6,042 bases of DNA from Deinococcus sp. YIM 134068. GTDB lineage: Bacteria; Deinococcota; Deinococci; Deinococcales; Deinococcaceae. The stretch lies in assembly GCF_036543075.1 (NCBI RefSeq), contig NZ_JAZHPF010000045.1, forward strand, positions 1 to 6,042, read 5' to 3'. Of the stretch, positions 1-5,137 are shown one piece after another (positions within the stretch are counted from its first letter, which is position 1; each line of letters opens with the position of its first letter). Under the pieces are notes generated by a model. That model was not told the DNA's origin, did no database searches, and was given only the letters and a program-made list of their open reading frames with translations. A program made the position numbers and the translations under genes.

Positions 1-127
1 GCGACCCGGAGGCCGCCTTGATTTCTCTAACCTAGCGTCAAATCCACTCCGGGTCAAGCCTATGCAGACCGCGCAGTGAGACAACAAAAAACCGCCCAGT
101 GAGGGCGGCGGGCAATCAAGCGGGGTG
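1..127. repeat. Terminal direct repeat, copy 1 (circular overlap)
   Basis: These 127 bases are identical to 5916-6042. An exact end-to-end repeat of this length is the usual sign of a circular contig written with a k-mer overlap, so one copy should be removed when the circle is closed. The segment includes an 8-bp inverted repeat, GACCCGGA (3-10) with TCCGGGTC (48-55), and the leftward terminator described separately. Confidence 0.95.
81..108 (-). terminator. Rho-independent terminator, minus strand
   Basis: Read on the minus strand, CCGCCC-TCACT-GGGCGG forms a perfect 6-bp G/C stem with a 5-base loop. It is followed at once by TTTTTTGTTGT. It lies about 50 bases beyond the stop codon of the possible minus-strand gene at 157-318, so it would end that transcript. 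The same structure is repeated at 5996-6023 only because of the assembly overlap. Confidence 0.8.
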
Positions 128-156
128 CGAAGGGCTTAGACCCAGTTCAGAGCAGC

Positions 157-318
157 TTAGGGGCTGCCCCGATGACCATGCTCCCAAAAGAACCGGAAGA
201 CGCTCCAAAGCAGCGAGGCGAGGCCGATCAGCTCCTTCCACGGTGTCACCCGCTTGGGTTGCTTCCTGGCTTTCCTGCGGTCTGGGCGGCGCTTTCTGGT
301 ATGCTTATGTCGGACCAT
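157..318 (-). CDS. Possible small basic membrane protein (53 aa)
   Basis: I do not recognise a family. From the ATG at 318-316 the protein is 53 residues. The first ~20 residues are very rich in Arg and Lys. They are followed by one hydrophobic, Trp/Phe-rich stretch (about residues 25-45, including LIGLASLLWSVFRFFW) that could form a single membrane or amphipathic helix. The reading frame is open upstream to an ATG at 429 (90 aa), and I see no clear Shine-Dalgarno for either start. Support comes from context: a possible minus-strand -10 box (TATACT, 457-462) upstream and a very good minus-strand terminator at 81-108 downstream, which together make a plausible transcription unit. Small cationic single-helix proteins of this kind include toxins and small regulators of membrane enzymes, but nothing here decides the role. 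It could also be a chance reading frame. Confidence 0.4.
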   Translation of the reverse strand: MVRHKHTRKRRPDRRKARKQPKRVTPWKELIGLASLLWSVFRFFWEHGHRGSP

Positions 319-456
319 AGCAGTACCGGGCCGGACGACCTCGCTACAGGCGTCCGGCCACTTCCTTTCCTGGTGAGAGGGGAGGTCGTGGGCTGACGTG
401 ACGCCCGAAGCGCTTACCACCGCTGTCATGCTGCCCGCCCATCACTGAGCAGCCCC

Positions 457-485
457 AGTATACTCCGAAAACGAAATTCATCGTC
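457..485 (-). promoter_or_regulatory. Possible minus-strand promoter
   Basis: AGTATACT at 457-464 is a palindrome, so a TATACT -10 box can be read on either strand. On the minus strand it points toward the small gene at 157-318 (or its longer 90-aa form starting at 429). The -35 match is poor (GACGAT at the right spacing, or TGGACG a little too far). It is listed because it is the only good -10-like box upstream of that gene. Confidence 0.3.
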
Positions 486-501
486 CAGGGCGACATTTGC
501 A

Positions 502-547
502 GATCAACACGGGTGGGAGTGCGCGTGCCTCCCCCCCCGTGTTGATC
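502..547. repeat. Long inverted repeat with ATCAACACGGG arms (copy A)
   Basis: GATCAACACGGG (502-513) and CCCGTGTTGATC (536-547) are a perfect 12-bp inverted repeat. The stem can continue inward after a bulge through GGGAG/CTCCC, around a GCGCGTGC-type loop. A second hairpin with the same arms and a similar GCGTGC centre lies at 5794-5843. There is no T-tract, so it is probably not a simple terminator. A role in replication (single-strand initiation or origin structure) or as the end of a cassette is possible. Confidence 0.75.
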
Positions 548-560
548 CAACAAAGTGCCA

Positions 561-600
561 ACAAAAAGGGAGGAGCGGCCCATCTGGCTTCCTCTCCTCC
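561..600 (-). terminator. Rho-independent terminator for an antisense transcript
   Basis: On the minus strand GGAGGAG (600-594) pairs with CTCCTCC (575-569), with a short inner GCC/GGC stem in the loop. CTTTTTGTTGG follows. No minus-strand gene ends here; the only transcript it could serve is one running opposite the rep leader. Its tail resembles that of the terminator at 81-108 (TTTTTTGTTG). Confidence 0.6.
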
Positions 601-643
601 TCGCAACGTGTAAGCTCACCTCAGACGCCCCACGGCCAAAAGC

Positions 644-683
644 GAACGTCGCCCATATCCCCGCTAAGAGAAAGGCGACGTTC
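644..683. repeat. 10-bp perfect inverted repeat in the rep leader
   Basis: GAACGTCGCC (644-653) and GGCGACGTTC (674-683) are exact complements with a 20-base spacer. It is the largest of a row of hairpins in this leader; CCAGG/CCTGG (691-706) and CAGTG/CACTG (712-725) follow within 42 bases. It could be a folded control RNA, a Rep-binding palindrome or part of the origin. Confidence 0.65.
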
Positions 684-712
684 AAAACAGCCAGGCGTCC
701 ACCTGGACTTTC

Positions 713-741
713 AGTGTACGCACTGGAGGTACGGGTGCAAA
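713..741 (-). promoter_or_regulatory. Candidate minus-strand promoter inside the rep leader
   Basis: On the minus strand TTTGCA (741-736) and TACACT (718-713) are separated by 17 bases. Each shares four of six positions with TTGACA and TATAAT. It faces the terminator at 561-600 and would drive the antisense RNA. The -10 box overlaps the small CAGTG/CACTG palindrome (712-725), a possible operator. Confidence 0.35.
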
Positions 742-764
742 GGGGCTTACCTTGCACACCCGTT
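731..764 (+). promoter_or_regulatory. Hairpin enclosing the rep ribosome-binding site and start
   Basis: ACGGGTG (731-737) pairs with CACCCGT (757-763), and CAA (738-740) can pair with TTG (752-754), leaving the CA at 755-756 as a bulge. The loop holds AGGGG (741-745), the only reasonable Shine-Dalgarno for the TTG at 752, and the stem includes that start codon. Folding would modulate translation of rep; an antisense RNA acting just upstream could shift it. Whether TTG 752 is the real start is not settled. Confidence 0.45.
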
Positions 765-2128
765 TGTCTACCGTCGCCGTGGCGGCCCACGTGAGCACCG
801 CCGAAACGCACCAGCAGCGCCAGGAGCGCAAGACCTCCCGCTATTTAGAGATGGCCCGTGCCGCCCTCGCCGCCAAGCCCAGCGCCGCGCCGGGGGAGGG
901 TGCGGGCGCCCTCCCCGCAGCGGACCACGGCACGGCGCTGGGCACCGATCTTCCCCGAGTGCGGACGGTGCAGGAGATCGGCGACGACCTTCAGGCCAAC
1001 CGCGAGGAGCGCCGCAGGAGCCACGAGAAGGCCCGCCGCGAGGCCGAGGCGACCTGTTCCCCCCAAGAGTTCCCGGAGAGCGTCAGGGAGGCTTACAGCG
1101 CGTCGGCGCGGGTGGTGGTGCGCCGCCAGGTCCACGTCCGCCAGGTGCAGGACCGTCAGCCCCAGCGGGAGCAGGGGCCGAGCGTCCCCAAGTTGGAGGA
1201 GCTGCTCGACCTCGCCGGGTTGCGCCCGAAGCGGGGCCGGGGAGCGGGGACGGAGGGGGCCGGGAGACTGGCCCGCCTGTTCGACCTGCTCGCCCGTTAC
1301 GTCTTGAAGGCCCGGGGCTACCGGGTGACGCCCAGCCAGGTCGTCTTTCACATGAGCCAGGAGCTGCTCGCCAAGGCCCTCAAGGTGAACGTGAAGACCG
1401 TACGGCGGTGGACCGACCAGTTAGAGGCCCTGGGGTACTGCCACAGCCGCCCCCACTTCTCGAACATGACCCAGGACGGCGAGACGGTGACGGCGGTGGA
1501 CGGGATGCTCTACGCCGTGCGTCTTCAGGGCGGTCACCGAGCCCACCTGAGCTATGACGATCTCGCCCACCACTGGCGCGACCTCGACGCCGACCGCAAG
1601 GCGGGGCGGACCGCCTGGGCGATCCTCAAAGCGGCCCAGAAGCAGGAGGAACAGGAGCAAGAGAAAGCGCGCCAGGAGAGCCAGAAAAATATGCCCGGGT
1701 CAACTTCCCCCACTCACGGGGGGGCGTGGTTGCAAGTTCTAAAAGACTGGGCCGTTACTCCAGGAACACACAAAAACCCGTTAGAAGATGACCCGGGCAT
1801 TTTCCCGCCCGCCGAGCCGAGGACCGTTCAGGACGTGGTGTACGCCCTCCCGCTCGTGCTCGACGCCCACCCCACCAAGCGGGCCGCCCTGGTCGGAATG
1901 CTGGGCGCCACGCTCGCCCGCCAGCTCCGCGACCAGCACAGCCGCCGGTGGTACTGCCGCCTGATCTGGGACGCTTACGCGGCCAGCGTCGAAGGCCGCG
2001 CCGGGTTGCAGCAGCTCGCCGCCCAGCTCGCCCGCCTCGATGCCGACCGCCGCGAGTGGGGAGGGTTGCGGAACCCTGCCGCCCTGCTCGCCGCCCGCCT
2101 ACGCTACCCCTCAGCCGTGCAGGCGTGA
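752..2128 (+). CDS. Probable plasmid replication initiator (winged-helix Rep-like protein)
   Basis: This is the largest gene on the circle and the only good candidate for the replication protein. With the TTG start it has 458 residues. Residues 1-150 are charged and Ala/Arg-rich. A helix-turn-helix lies at about 201-230 (MSQELLAKALKVNVKTVRRW, then TDQLEALGY), followed by a likely wing (231-258), as in winged-helix plasmid initiators. A charged, coil-like linker runs over 275-312 and a helical C-terminal region over 356-453. I see no HUH or tyrosine-nuclease motif, so rolling-circle initiation by this protein is not supported. TTG 752 has AGGGG six bases upstream; GTG 791 is a credible alternative (445 aa). 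Residues 314-350 come from a palindrome-bounded segment with atypical codons. The gene follows a structured leader with a possible antisense RNA. The rep assignment rests on size, the helix-turn-helix and context, not on a family I can name. Confidence 0.75.
   Translation: MHTRLSTVAVAAHVSTAETHQQRQERKTSRYLEMARAALAAKPSAAPGEGAGALPAADHGTALGTDLPRVRTVQEIGDDLQANREERRRSHEKARREAEATCSPQEFPESVREAYSASARVVVRRQVHVRQVQDRQPQREQGPSVPKLEELLDLAGLRPKRGRGAGTEGAGRLARLFDLLARYVLKARGYRVTPSQVVFHMSQELLAKALKVNVKTVRRWTDQLEALGYCHSRPHFSNMTQDGETVTAVDGMLYAVRLQGGHRAHLSYDDLAHHWRDLDADRKAGRTAWAILKAAQKQEEQEQEKARQESQKNMPGSTSPTHGGAWLQVLKDWAVTPGTHKNPLEDDPGIFPPAEPRTVQDVVYALPLVLDAHPTKRAALVGMLGATLARQLRDQHSRRWYCRLIWDAYAASVEGRAGLQQLAAQLARLDADRREWGGLRNPAALLAARLRYPSAVQA
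1691..1800. repeat. 110-bp palindrome-bounded segment inside rep
   Basis: ATGCCCGGGTCA (1691-1702) recurs as the exact reverse complement TGACCCGGGCAT (1789-1800). After one mismatch the match continues (CTTC 1704-1707 with GAAG 1784-1787), giving 16 of 17 paired bases. Inside is a further CCCCC/GGGGG hairpin (1707-1711 with 1718-1722 or nearby). Third codon positions here are about 46% A/T (17 of 37 codons), unlike the strongly G/C third positions on both sides. The frame stays open. It resembles a small palindromic element inserted within a gene. I saw no flanking target duplication, and 110 is not a multiple of three. Confidence 0.6.
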
Positions 2129-2184
2129 CCCTCTCGAAAAACGACCGCACAGGAGGGCCAGGAAGGGGCCTCCAACATGTCCTG

Positions 2185-2216
2185 AGGGGAGTCCTCCCCT
2201 GGTAAGCCGCGTTACC
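2185..2216. terminator. Tandem hairpins between convergent genes
   Basis: AGGGGA-GTCC-TCCCCT (2185-2200) and GGTAA-GCCGCG-TTACC (2201-2216) sit back to back between the end of rep and the end of the minus-strand gene at 2255. The position fits a two-way transcription stop, but neither strand has a good T-tract, so intrinsic termination is uncertain. Confidence 0.4.
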
Positions 2217-2254
2217 AAAAGGCCCGAAGTCTCCTCGCTACCCTTAAAGCGTTG

Positions 2255-3082
2255 CTATTTCGCTTCAGTCTTCCGAAACAAGTCCTCTGTTTTTGGGGTC
2301 GTTATTCCCGTCTTTTCTTGCTCCAAAAGGCTCGACGATTCTGCACTTATTTCCAATCCAATTCTAAGTGACTCTTTTCCTAACTCTCTCGCTATTGTAG
2401 ACGCCTTATAAGTTCTTTCTGGGTGTATCGCTCTCAAGTAAGCACTAACACCTTGACCAGCTATCCTAGTTGCAGTTGACATAATGTGAGAGCATTCCGA
2501 TCTGCTAAAAATAGTATAACGAGGCTCACTCACTAAATGAGGTTTTCCCTCTTCTTCCATAACGACATTTGTTTTTCTTATTGGGAAACCATTGCTATGT
2601 TTAGAAGCACATAGTATCGAGTAAGTTTCCCATTCCATATTTTCCCATTTCTCCCTTAATTCTTTCGTAATTTCTCCACTCTTCTGTAAATGAGCGAGTG
2701 TAGCTTTCATCCAGTTATTAAAACCATCACTCCACTTGTGTTCATCGTGGGCCAACCACTCATCTACCTTCTCAGGCTTGAAACCTATGTATGATATGAA
2801 GTAAACTGTCTCAAGCATTGAAGAAGCAATAGTGGCTGCTTGAGTTTGATATCCATCCCGCAATACTGTTTTGACAGTCCTAAAATCCTGATATATTTTT
2901 ATAAGTGCTTGCTTGCACACTCTTGCATGCTTGGTCTCATCATCATTTATGTATATTTTATCTCCATCATTTATAATTGTGAGCAGTACATTCTGCATCT
3001 GTTCAGGTATATCATAGAATAATCTCCTATCTTTATTGTTCAATTTGAGTTTCTCGGAAAAAGGAGGATTGATATGCTTCAT
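2255..3082 (-). CDS. AT-rich accessory gene, helical protein of unknown function (DUF5677/HEPN-like)
   Basis: This 275-residue protein is soluble, with no signal peptide or membrane segment. Its central part is predominantly helical. About residues 58-100 (QALIKIYQDFRTVKTVLRDG and onward to SSMLETVYFISYIGF), then EWLAHDE and a later Y-x-x-L-C-x-x-KHSNG block, have the spacing I associate with DUF5677-type proteins. These often occur in accessory or defence-like loci, but this is a pattern impression. RSECSH (in the C-terminal third) has the RX4H spacing of HEPN nucleases, which is weak evidence alone. The start ATG has AGGGGG upstream with an eight-base gap. Base composition is roughly 40% G+C by eye with frequent ATA, AGA and TTA codons, in sharp contrast with both neighbours, so horizontal acquisition is likely. 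It converges with rep and diverges from the RHH gene. Function unknown; abortive-infection or defence cargo is possible. Confidence 0.85.
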   Translation of the reverse strand: MKHINPPFSEKLKLNNKDRRLFYDIPEQMQNVLLTIINDGDKIYINDDETKHARVCKQALIKIYQDFRTVKTVLRDGYQTQAATIASSMLETVYFISYIGFKPEKVDEWLAHDEHKWSDGFNNWMKATLAHLQKSGEITKELREKWENMEWETYSILCASKHSNGFPIRKTNVVMEEEGKPHLVSEPRYTIFSRSECSHIMSTATRIAGQGVSAYLRAIHPERTYKASTIARELGKESLRIGLEISAESSSLLEQEKTGITTPKTEDLFRKTEAK

Positions 3083-3164
3083 TCTCTCTGCCCCCTAGAA
3101 TATAAGTTTCCCAACCTAATGATATTCCATCAAGCAGGCGATATAAGCAGATTCCATAAACCGG

Positions 3165-3183
3165 TATGATAGGTTTTAAGTTG
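3165..3183 (+). promoter_or_regulatory. Possible -10 box for the RHH gene
   Basis: TATGAT (3165-3170) lies 12 bases before the GTG start at 3183. A transcript from it would begin at or only a few bases before the start codon, and no Shine-Dalgarno is seen. This fits a leaderless or near-leaderless mRNA. No good -35 is visible. Confidence 0.35.
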
Positions 3184-3632
3184 TGGGAGACAAGCACCGT
3201 GGAGGCCGAGGTCATCGAGTAGAAAAGAAGTATGAGCGGTTTACCGTTACCCTCCCGCCAAACCTCAAAGCGCAGCTCGACGCTTGGGCGACCGCCGCAG
3301 GCTTGAGCCGGTCGGAGATGTTGGCCCAGGTGATCGAGGAGCGGGCCAGGGCCACCGAGGGGAAGCAGGCGGCCACCCTGCCCGCCCTCCCGCCGCCCAG
3401 CCCACAGGAGCAGGACCGGGCCGTGTTCGGGGAGGTCAGCGGCCCGCTCACGCCCTACCAAGCGCAGCTCGTAGAGGCCTTGAGGCGGGGCGCGACCCTG
3501 AGCCGTGCGCCGGGTAGTGCCTGGCGTCTGACCCAGCCCGGCGAGCTGGAGCGGAGCGTGAGGGGGGACAGCGTGCAAGGCCTCCTCGACCGGGGAGACC
3601 TGCGGCGATTGGGAGGCGATACGTCCGCTTAG
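3183..3632 (+). CDS. Ribbon-helix-helix DNA-binding protein with C-terminal winged-helix-like module
   Basis: The 149-residue protein has a classic CopG/Arc-type ribbon-helix-helix at residues 18-55. The strand is ERFTVTL, helix A is PPNLKAQLDAWATAAG and helix B is SRSEMLAQVIEERAR. A Pro-rich linker (about 56-90) leads to a second module (91-143). There, YQAQLVEALRRGATL, then W-R-L, then a SVQGLLDRGDLRRL helix, resembles a small winged fold that packs beside DNA. RHH proteins act as dimeric repressors or as accessory factors that bind repeats at transfer or partition sites. GTG 3183 is the only start in frame after the stop at 3177. It diverges from the AT-rich gene, so it could control that promoter or the AGTGAGGG sites just downstream of itself. 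No relaxase, toxin or ParA is encoded nearby, so its partner is unclear. Confidence 0.85.
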   Translation: MGDKHRGGRGHRVEKKYERFTVTLPPNLKAQLDAWATAAGLSRSEMLAQVIEERARATEGKQAATLPALPPPSPQEQDRAVFGEVSGPLTPYQAQLVEALRRGATLSRAPGSAWRLTQPGELERSVRGDSVQGLLDRGDLRRLGGDTSA

Positions 3633-3704
3633 CCGCCTAAACGGCAGTAATTTCGGAGGCCGCCGAGCCTGCCGGAAGGGTTGTGCTAACTGCCGCCACC
3701 GAGA

Positions 3705-3784
3705 GCATCCCTCACTACCCGCCCTTACTCGGTCAGGGATGCCGTCACAGTGAGGGCGTAATGGCTTCACTCTGACCCTCACTG
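3705..3784. promoter_or_regulatory. Overlapping inverted repeats built on CCCTCACT/AGTGAGGG
   Basis: Three stems compete for the same bases: GCATCCCT (3705-3712) with AGGGATGC (3735-3742); CCCTCACT (3709-3716) with AGTGAGGG (3749-3756); and CAGTGAGGG (3748-3756) with CCCTCACTG (3776-3784). The arrangement could be an RNA switch or attenuator, or three operator sites in alternating orientation for a dimeric repressor such as the RHH protein encoded just upstream. Confidence 0.5.
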
Positions 3785-3845
3785 GATAAGTCAGGTCACA
3801 CCTAACCCGTGCTCGAATGTGTGCCCGCTGTGTGCCCCTACCGGG

Positions 3846-3858
3846 TAAGCTCTCGGGC
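3846..3858 (+). promoter_or_regulatory. Leaderless-type -10 box (TAAGCT)
   Basis: TAAGCT (3846-3851) fits TANNNT and stands seven bases before the ATG at 3859. No Shine-Dalgarno precedes that ATG. The spacing is that described for leaderless transcripts in Deinococcus. It decides the choice of 3859 over the upstream in-frame ATG at 3817. Confidence 0.4.
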
Positions 3859-4176
3859 ATGGACTTCCCTACGAAGCGGATCGCATCGTTGCAGGTTGAG
3901 GGCGGGCTTGATGGTACGTTCGAGAGCTTGAAGAGCCCCAAGGCCCAGACCTTCACTGTCCATCTGTCTCCGAAAGAATTCCGAGACTTCATTCGTCGGC
4001 TTGAGGCTGGCGAGACACTTACAATGGACTATCCACCGCTCAGCATTGATCAGCCCTTCGACGCTGTGGCTCTCCTGGTCAATAAGGAGAACATCCGCCC
4101 AACCAAGCTAGAGTTCACCAAGCCTGACAGTGAGGGCATCTATTCGATCACCTTCGCTGTCTCCGAGTCGGACTGA
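3859..4176 (+). CDS. Small conserved-looking protein of unknown function (105 aa)
   Basis: I do not recognise this family. From ATG 3859 it has 105 residues with no signal peptide, membrane helix or cysteine. The pattern suggests a compact alpha/beta fold: strands near 7-14 and 30-36, an amphipathic helix over about 37-49 (SPKEFRDFIRRLEAGE), then strands near 68-75, 82-88 and 94-101. An in-frame ATG at 3817 would add 14 residues (119 aa), but it has neither a ribosome site nor a good -10 box. Base composition is milder than in rep and the downstream gene, suggesting a different history. It lies downstream of the RHH gene in the same direction, separated by a palindrome-rich gap. Its own C-terminal codons contain one AGTGAGGG copy (4129-4136). 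A role in regulation or plasmid maintenance is only a guess. Confidence 0.65.
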   Translation: MDFPTKRIASLQVEGGLDGTFESLKSPKAQTFTVHLSPKEFRDFIRRLEAGETLTMDYPPLSIDQPFDAVALLVNKENIRPTKLEFTKPDSEGIYSITFAVSESD

Positions 4177-4332
4177 CCCGGGCGAGCCTCTTCGGGGGCG
4201 TGCTGGTCTCTCGCTAACCCGAATTATCACAAGGTCAAAGCCTTGTCCTCGCCTCCTCCCTCCCCCGGTGGTCAGTGCCGGAACAGCACTGGTCCCGCCC
4301 TGTGGTTGGTCGAATGCTGCGGCGGGCGCGGC

Positions 4333-4344
4333 TACCCTAAGCGT
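4333..4344 (+). promoter_or_regulatory. Leaderless-type -10 box (TACCCT)
   Basis: TACCCT (4333-4338) fits TANNNT and is followed after six bases by the ATG at 4345. No Shine-Dalgarno is present. It favours 4345 as the start over the GC-rich in-frame TTG at 4243, whose extra 34 residues look non-coding. Confidence 0.45.
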
Positions 4345-5076
4345 ATGTGGGAACACGGGACTGACCAGGACTATCCGCCGGGCCAACCAGACCCCCGGCC
4401 CAGGACGTTGACCAAGGCGGGCCTCAAGGCGCGTGGCTGGACCGACAAGATGGTCCGCGAGCTGCTCGGCGAAGCGGACGAACGCCGCCCGAACACGCGC
4501 TACCCCCATCACGCGGACATGCACCTGTACCTGCTCTCCCGGGTGGAGGAGGTCGAGCGTACCGACGCCTTCTTCGAGCTGCTCGACCAGAGCGAGAAGC
4601 GCAAGGAGGCTGGGGCAAAGGCAGGGGCAAAAGCCAAGGAGGCCCGTCTTGCCCGCACCACGAGCCAGGTGGAAGGGCTGGAGATCGTCTTGCCCAACCT
4701 AGAGGCGGACGAACTGATTCGGCAAGCCTGTCAGAACTACAACGCCTGGGCGGAAGCGCAGGGCGCCGAGCGTGAGCGGGCGACCCCTGAGCGCGACGAG
4801 TGGTTTCTGAACTTCATCAGCGTCAACTTCCTGCGCTACAGCGTTCCCGGCTACCGGGAGCTGTACGACGGTTTGCACAAGCAGCCTGGGGCGGCAGAGG
4901 GACGCAGGCGGCTCGACGAGCGCATCTACCAGACGATTGCCCAGACGCACCCCCACCTCTTCGTGGAGTGCGAGCGGCAGAACAAGCGCAAGTTGTTCCC
5001 CACACCCCAGCAGCAGGCGGCAAGAGAGCGAATGGCCGTGCAGCGGGAGGAAGCCAAGAAAAAGAAGCGGCGTTAG
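4345..5076 (+). CDS. RGWT-motif protein with Lys-rich tail, unknown function
   Basis: From ATG 4345 the protein has 243 residues. Its N-terminal region carries LTKAGLKARGWTDKMVRELL (residues 22-41), then GE-D, an Asn and a Tyr, then LYLLSRVEEVERT (61-73). I associate the spaced pattern L-T-x3-L-x2-RGWT, LLG, Y, LY-x3-RV-x3-E with a small, widespread but poorly described helical module, often next to DNA-related genes. An Ala/Lys-rich helix (about 90-107) follows. A helical C-terminal part (about 120-215) contains WFLNFISVNFLRY, and the tail ends in a run of Lys and Arg (237-243) that could touch nucleic acid. No catalytic motif is visible and I do not assign a function. Codon use is typical of the GC-rich backbone. 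It is the last gene before the repeat-rich region, and may belong to the replication or maintenance machinery that acts there. Confidence 0.8.
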   Translation: MWEHGTDQDYPPGQPDPRPRTLTKAGLKARGWTDKMVRELLGEADERRPNTRYPHHADMHLYLLSRVEEVERTDAFFELLDQSEKRKEAGAKAGAKAKEARLARTTSQVEGLEIVLPNLEADELIRQACQNYNAWAEAQGAERERATPERDEWFLNFISVNFLRYSVPGYRELYDGLHKQPGAAEGRRRLDERIYQTIAQTHPHLFVECERQNKRKLFPTPQQQAARERMAVQREEAKKKKRR

Positions 5077-5137
5077 GGGCCGAGCACCGCGACCTCACTG
5101 CACCGGGTAGGAAGGTCCATCCTCGCCCGTGACGGCC

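Larger units (their letters stand above)
561..706 (-). ncRNA. Candidate antisense RNA opposite the rep leader
   Basis: A leftward promoter-like pair (TTTGCA at 741-736, 17 bases, TACACT at 718-713) would start a transcript near 706. The leftward terminator at 561-600 would end it after about 145 nt. The RNA would be wholly complementary to the leader upstream of rep. It would contain a 10-bp stem (GAACGTCGCC, 644-653, with GGCGACGTTC, 674-683) and a 5-bp CCAGG/CCTGG stem (691-706). This is the organisation of counter-transcribed RNAs that limit plasmid copy number. The promoter boxes each match only 4 of 6 consensus bases, so this is an inference. Confidence 0.4.

Noticed and set aside
3..55. 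GACCCGGA/TCCGGGTC inverted repeat considered as a dif/Xer-type recombination site
   Set aside because: The arms are 37 bases apart and the interior does not resemble the 11-6-11 layout of Xer sites.
344..811. 155-codon minus-strand frame across the rep leader
   Set aside because: It runs through the terminator, the hairpins and the poly-C palindrome. The translation is compositionally odd and no start signal is visible.
845..1351. 168-codon minus-strand frame opposite the rep N-terminus
   Set aside because: Antisense shadow of rep; Leu/Ala/Arg/Gly-rich with no motif, while the plus-strand frame has clear third-position bias and a helix-turn-helix.
752..2128. Rep considered as a rolling-circle (HUH) initiator
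   Set aside because: No HUH motif and no conserved Tyr-x2-3-Lys motif are visible; the clear feature is a winged helix-turn-helix.
1755..2150. 131-codon minus-strand frame opposite the rep C-terminus
   Set aside because: Arg/Gly/Ala-rich shadow of a GC-rich coding strand.
2217..3182. AT-rich island considered as an insertion sequence or integrated cassette with ends
   Set aside because: No transposase or integrase, no matching terminal inverted repeats and no target duplication were found at its borders.
3033..3992. 319-codon open frame on the minus strand
   Set aside because: It overlaps the RHH gene, a palindrome-rich gap, part of the 105-aa gene and the start of the AT-rich gene. Its protein is low-complexity and has no domain logic. 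It is open only because of GC-rich antisense codons.
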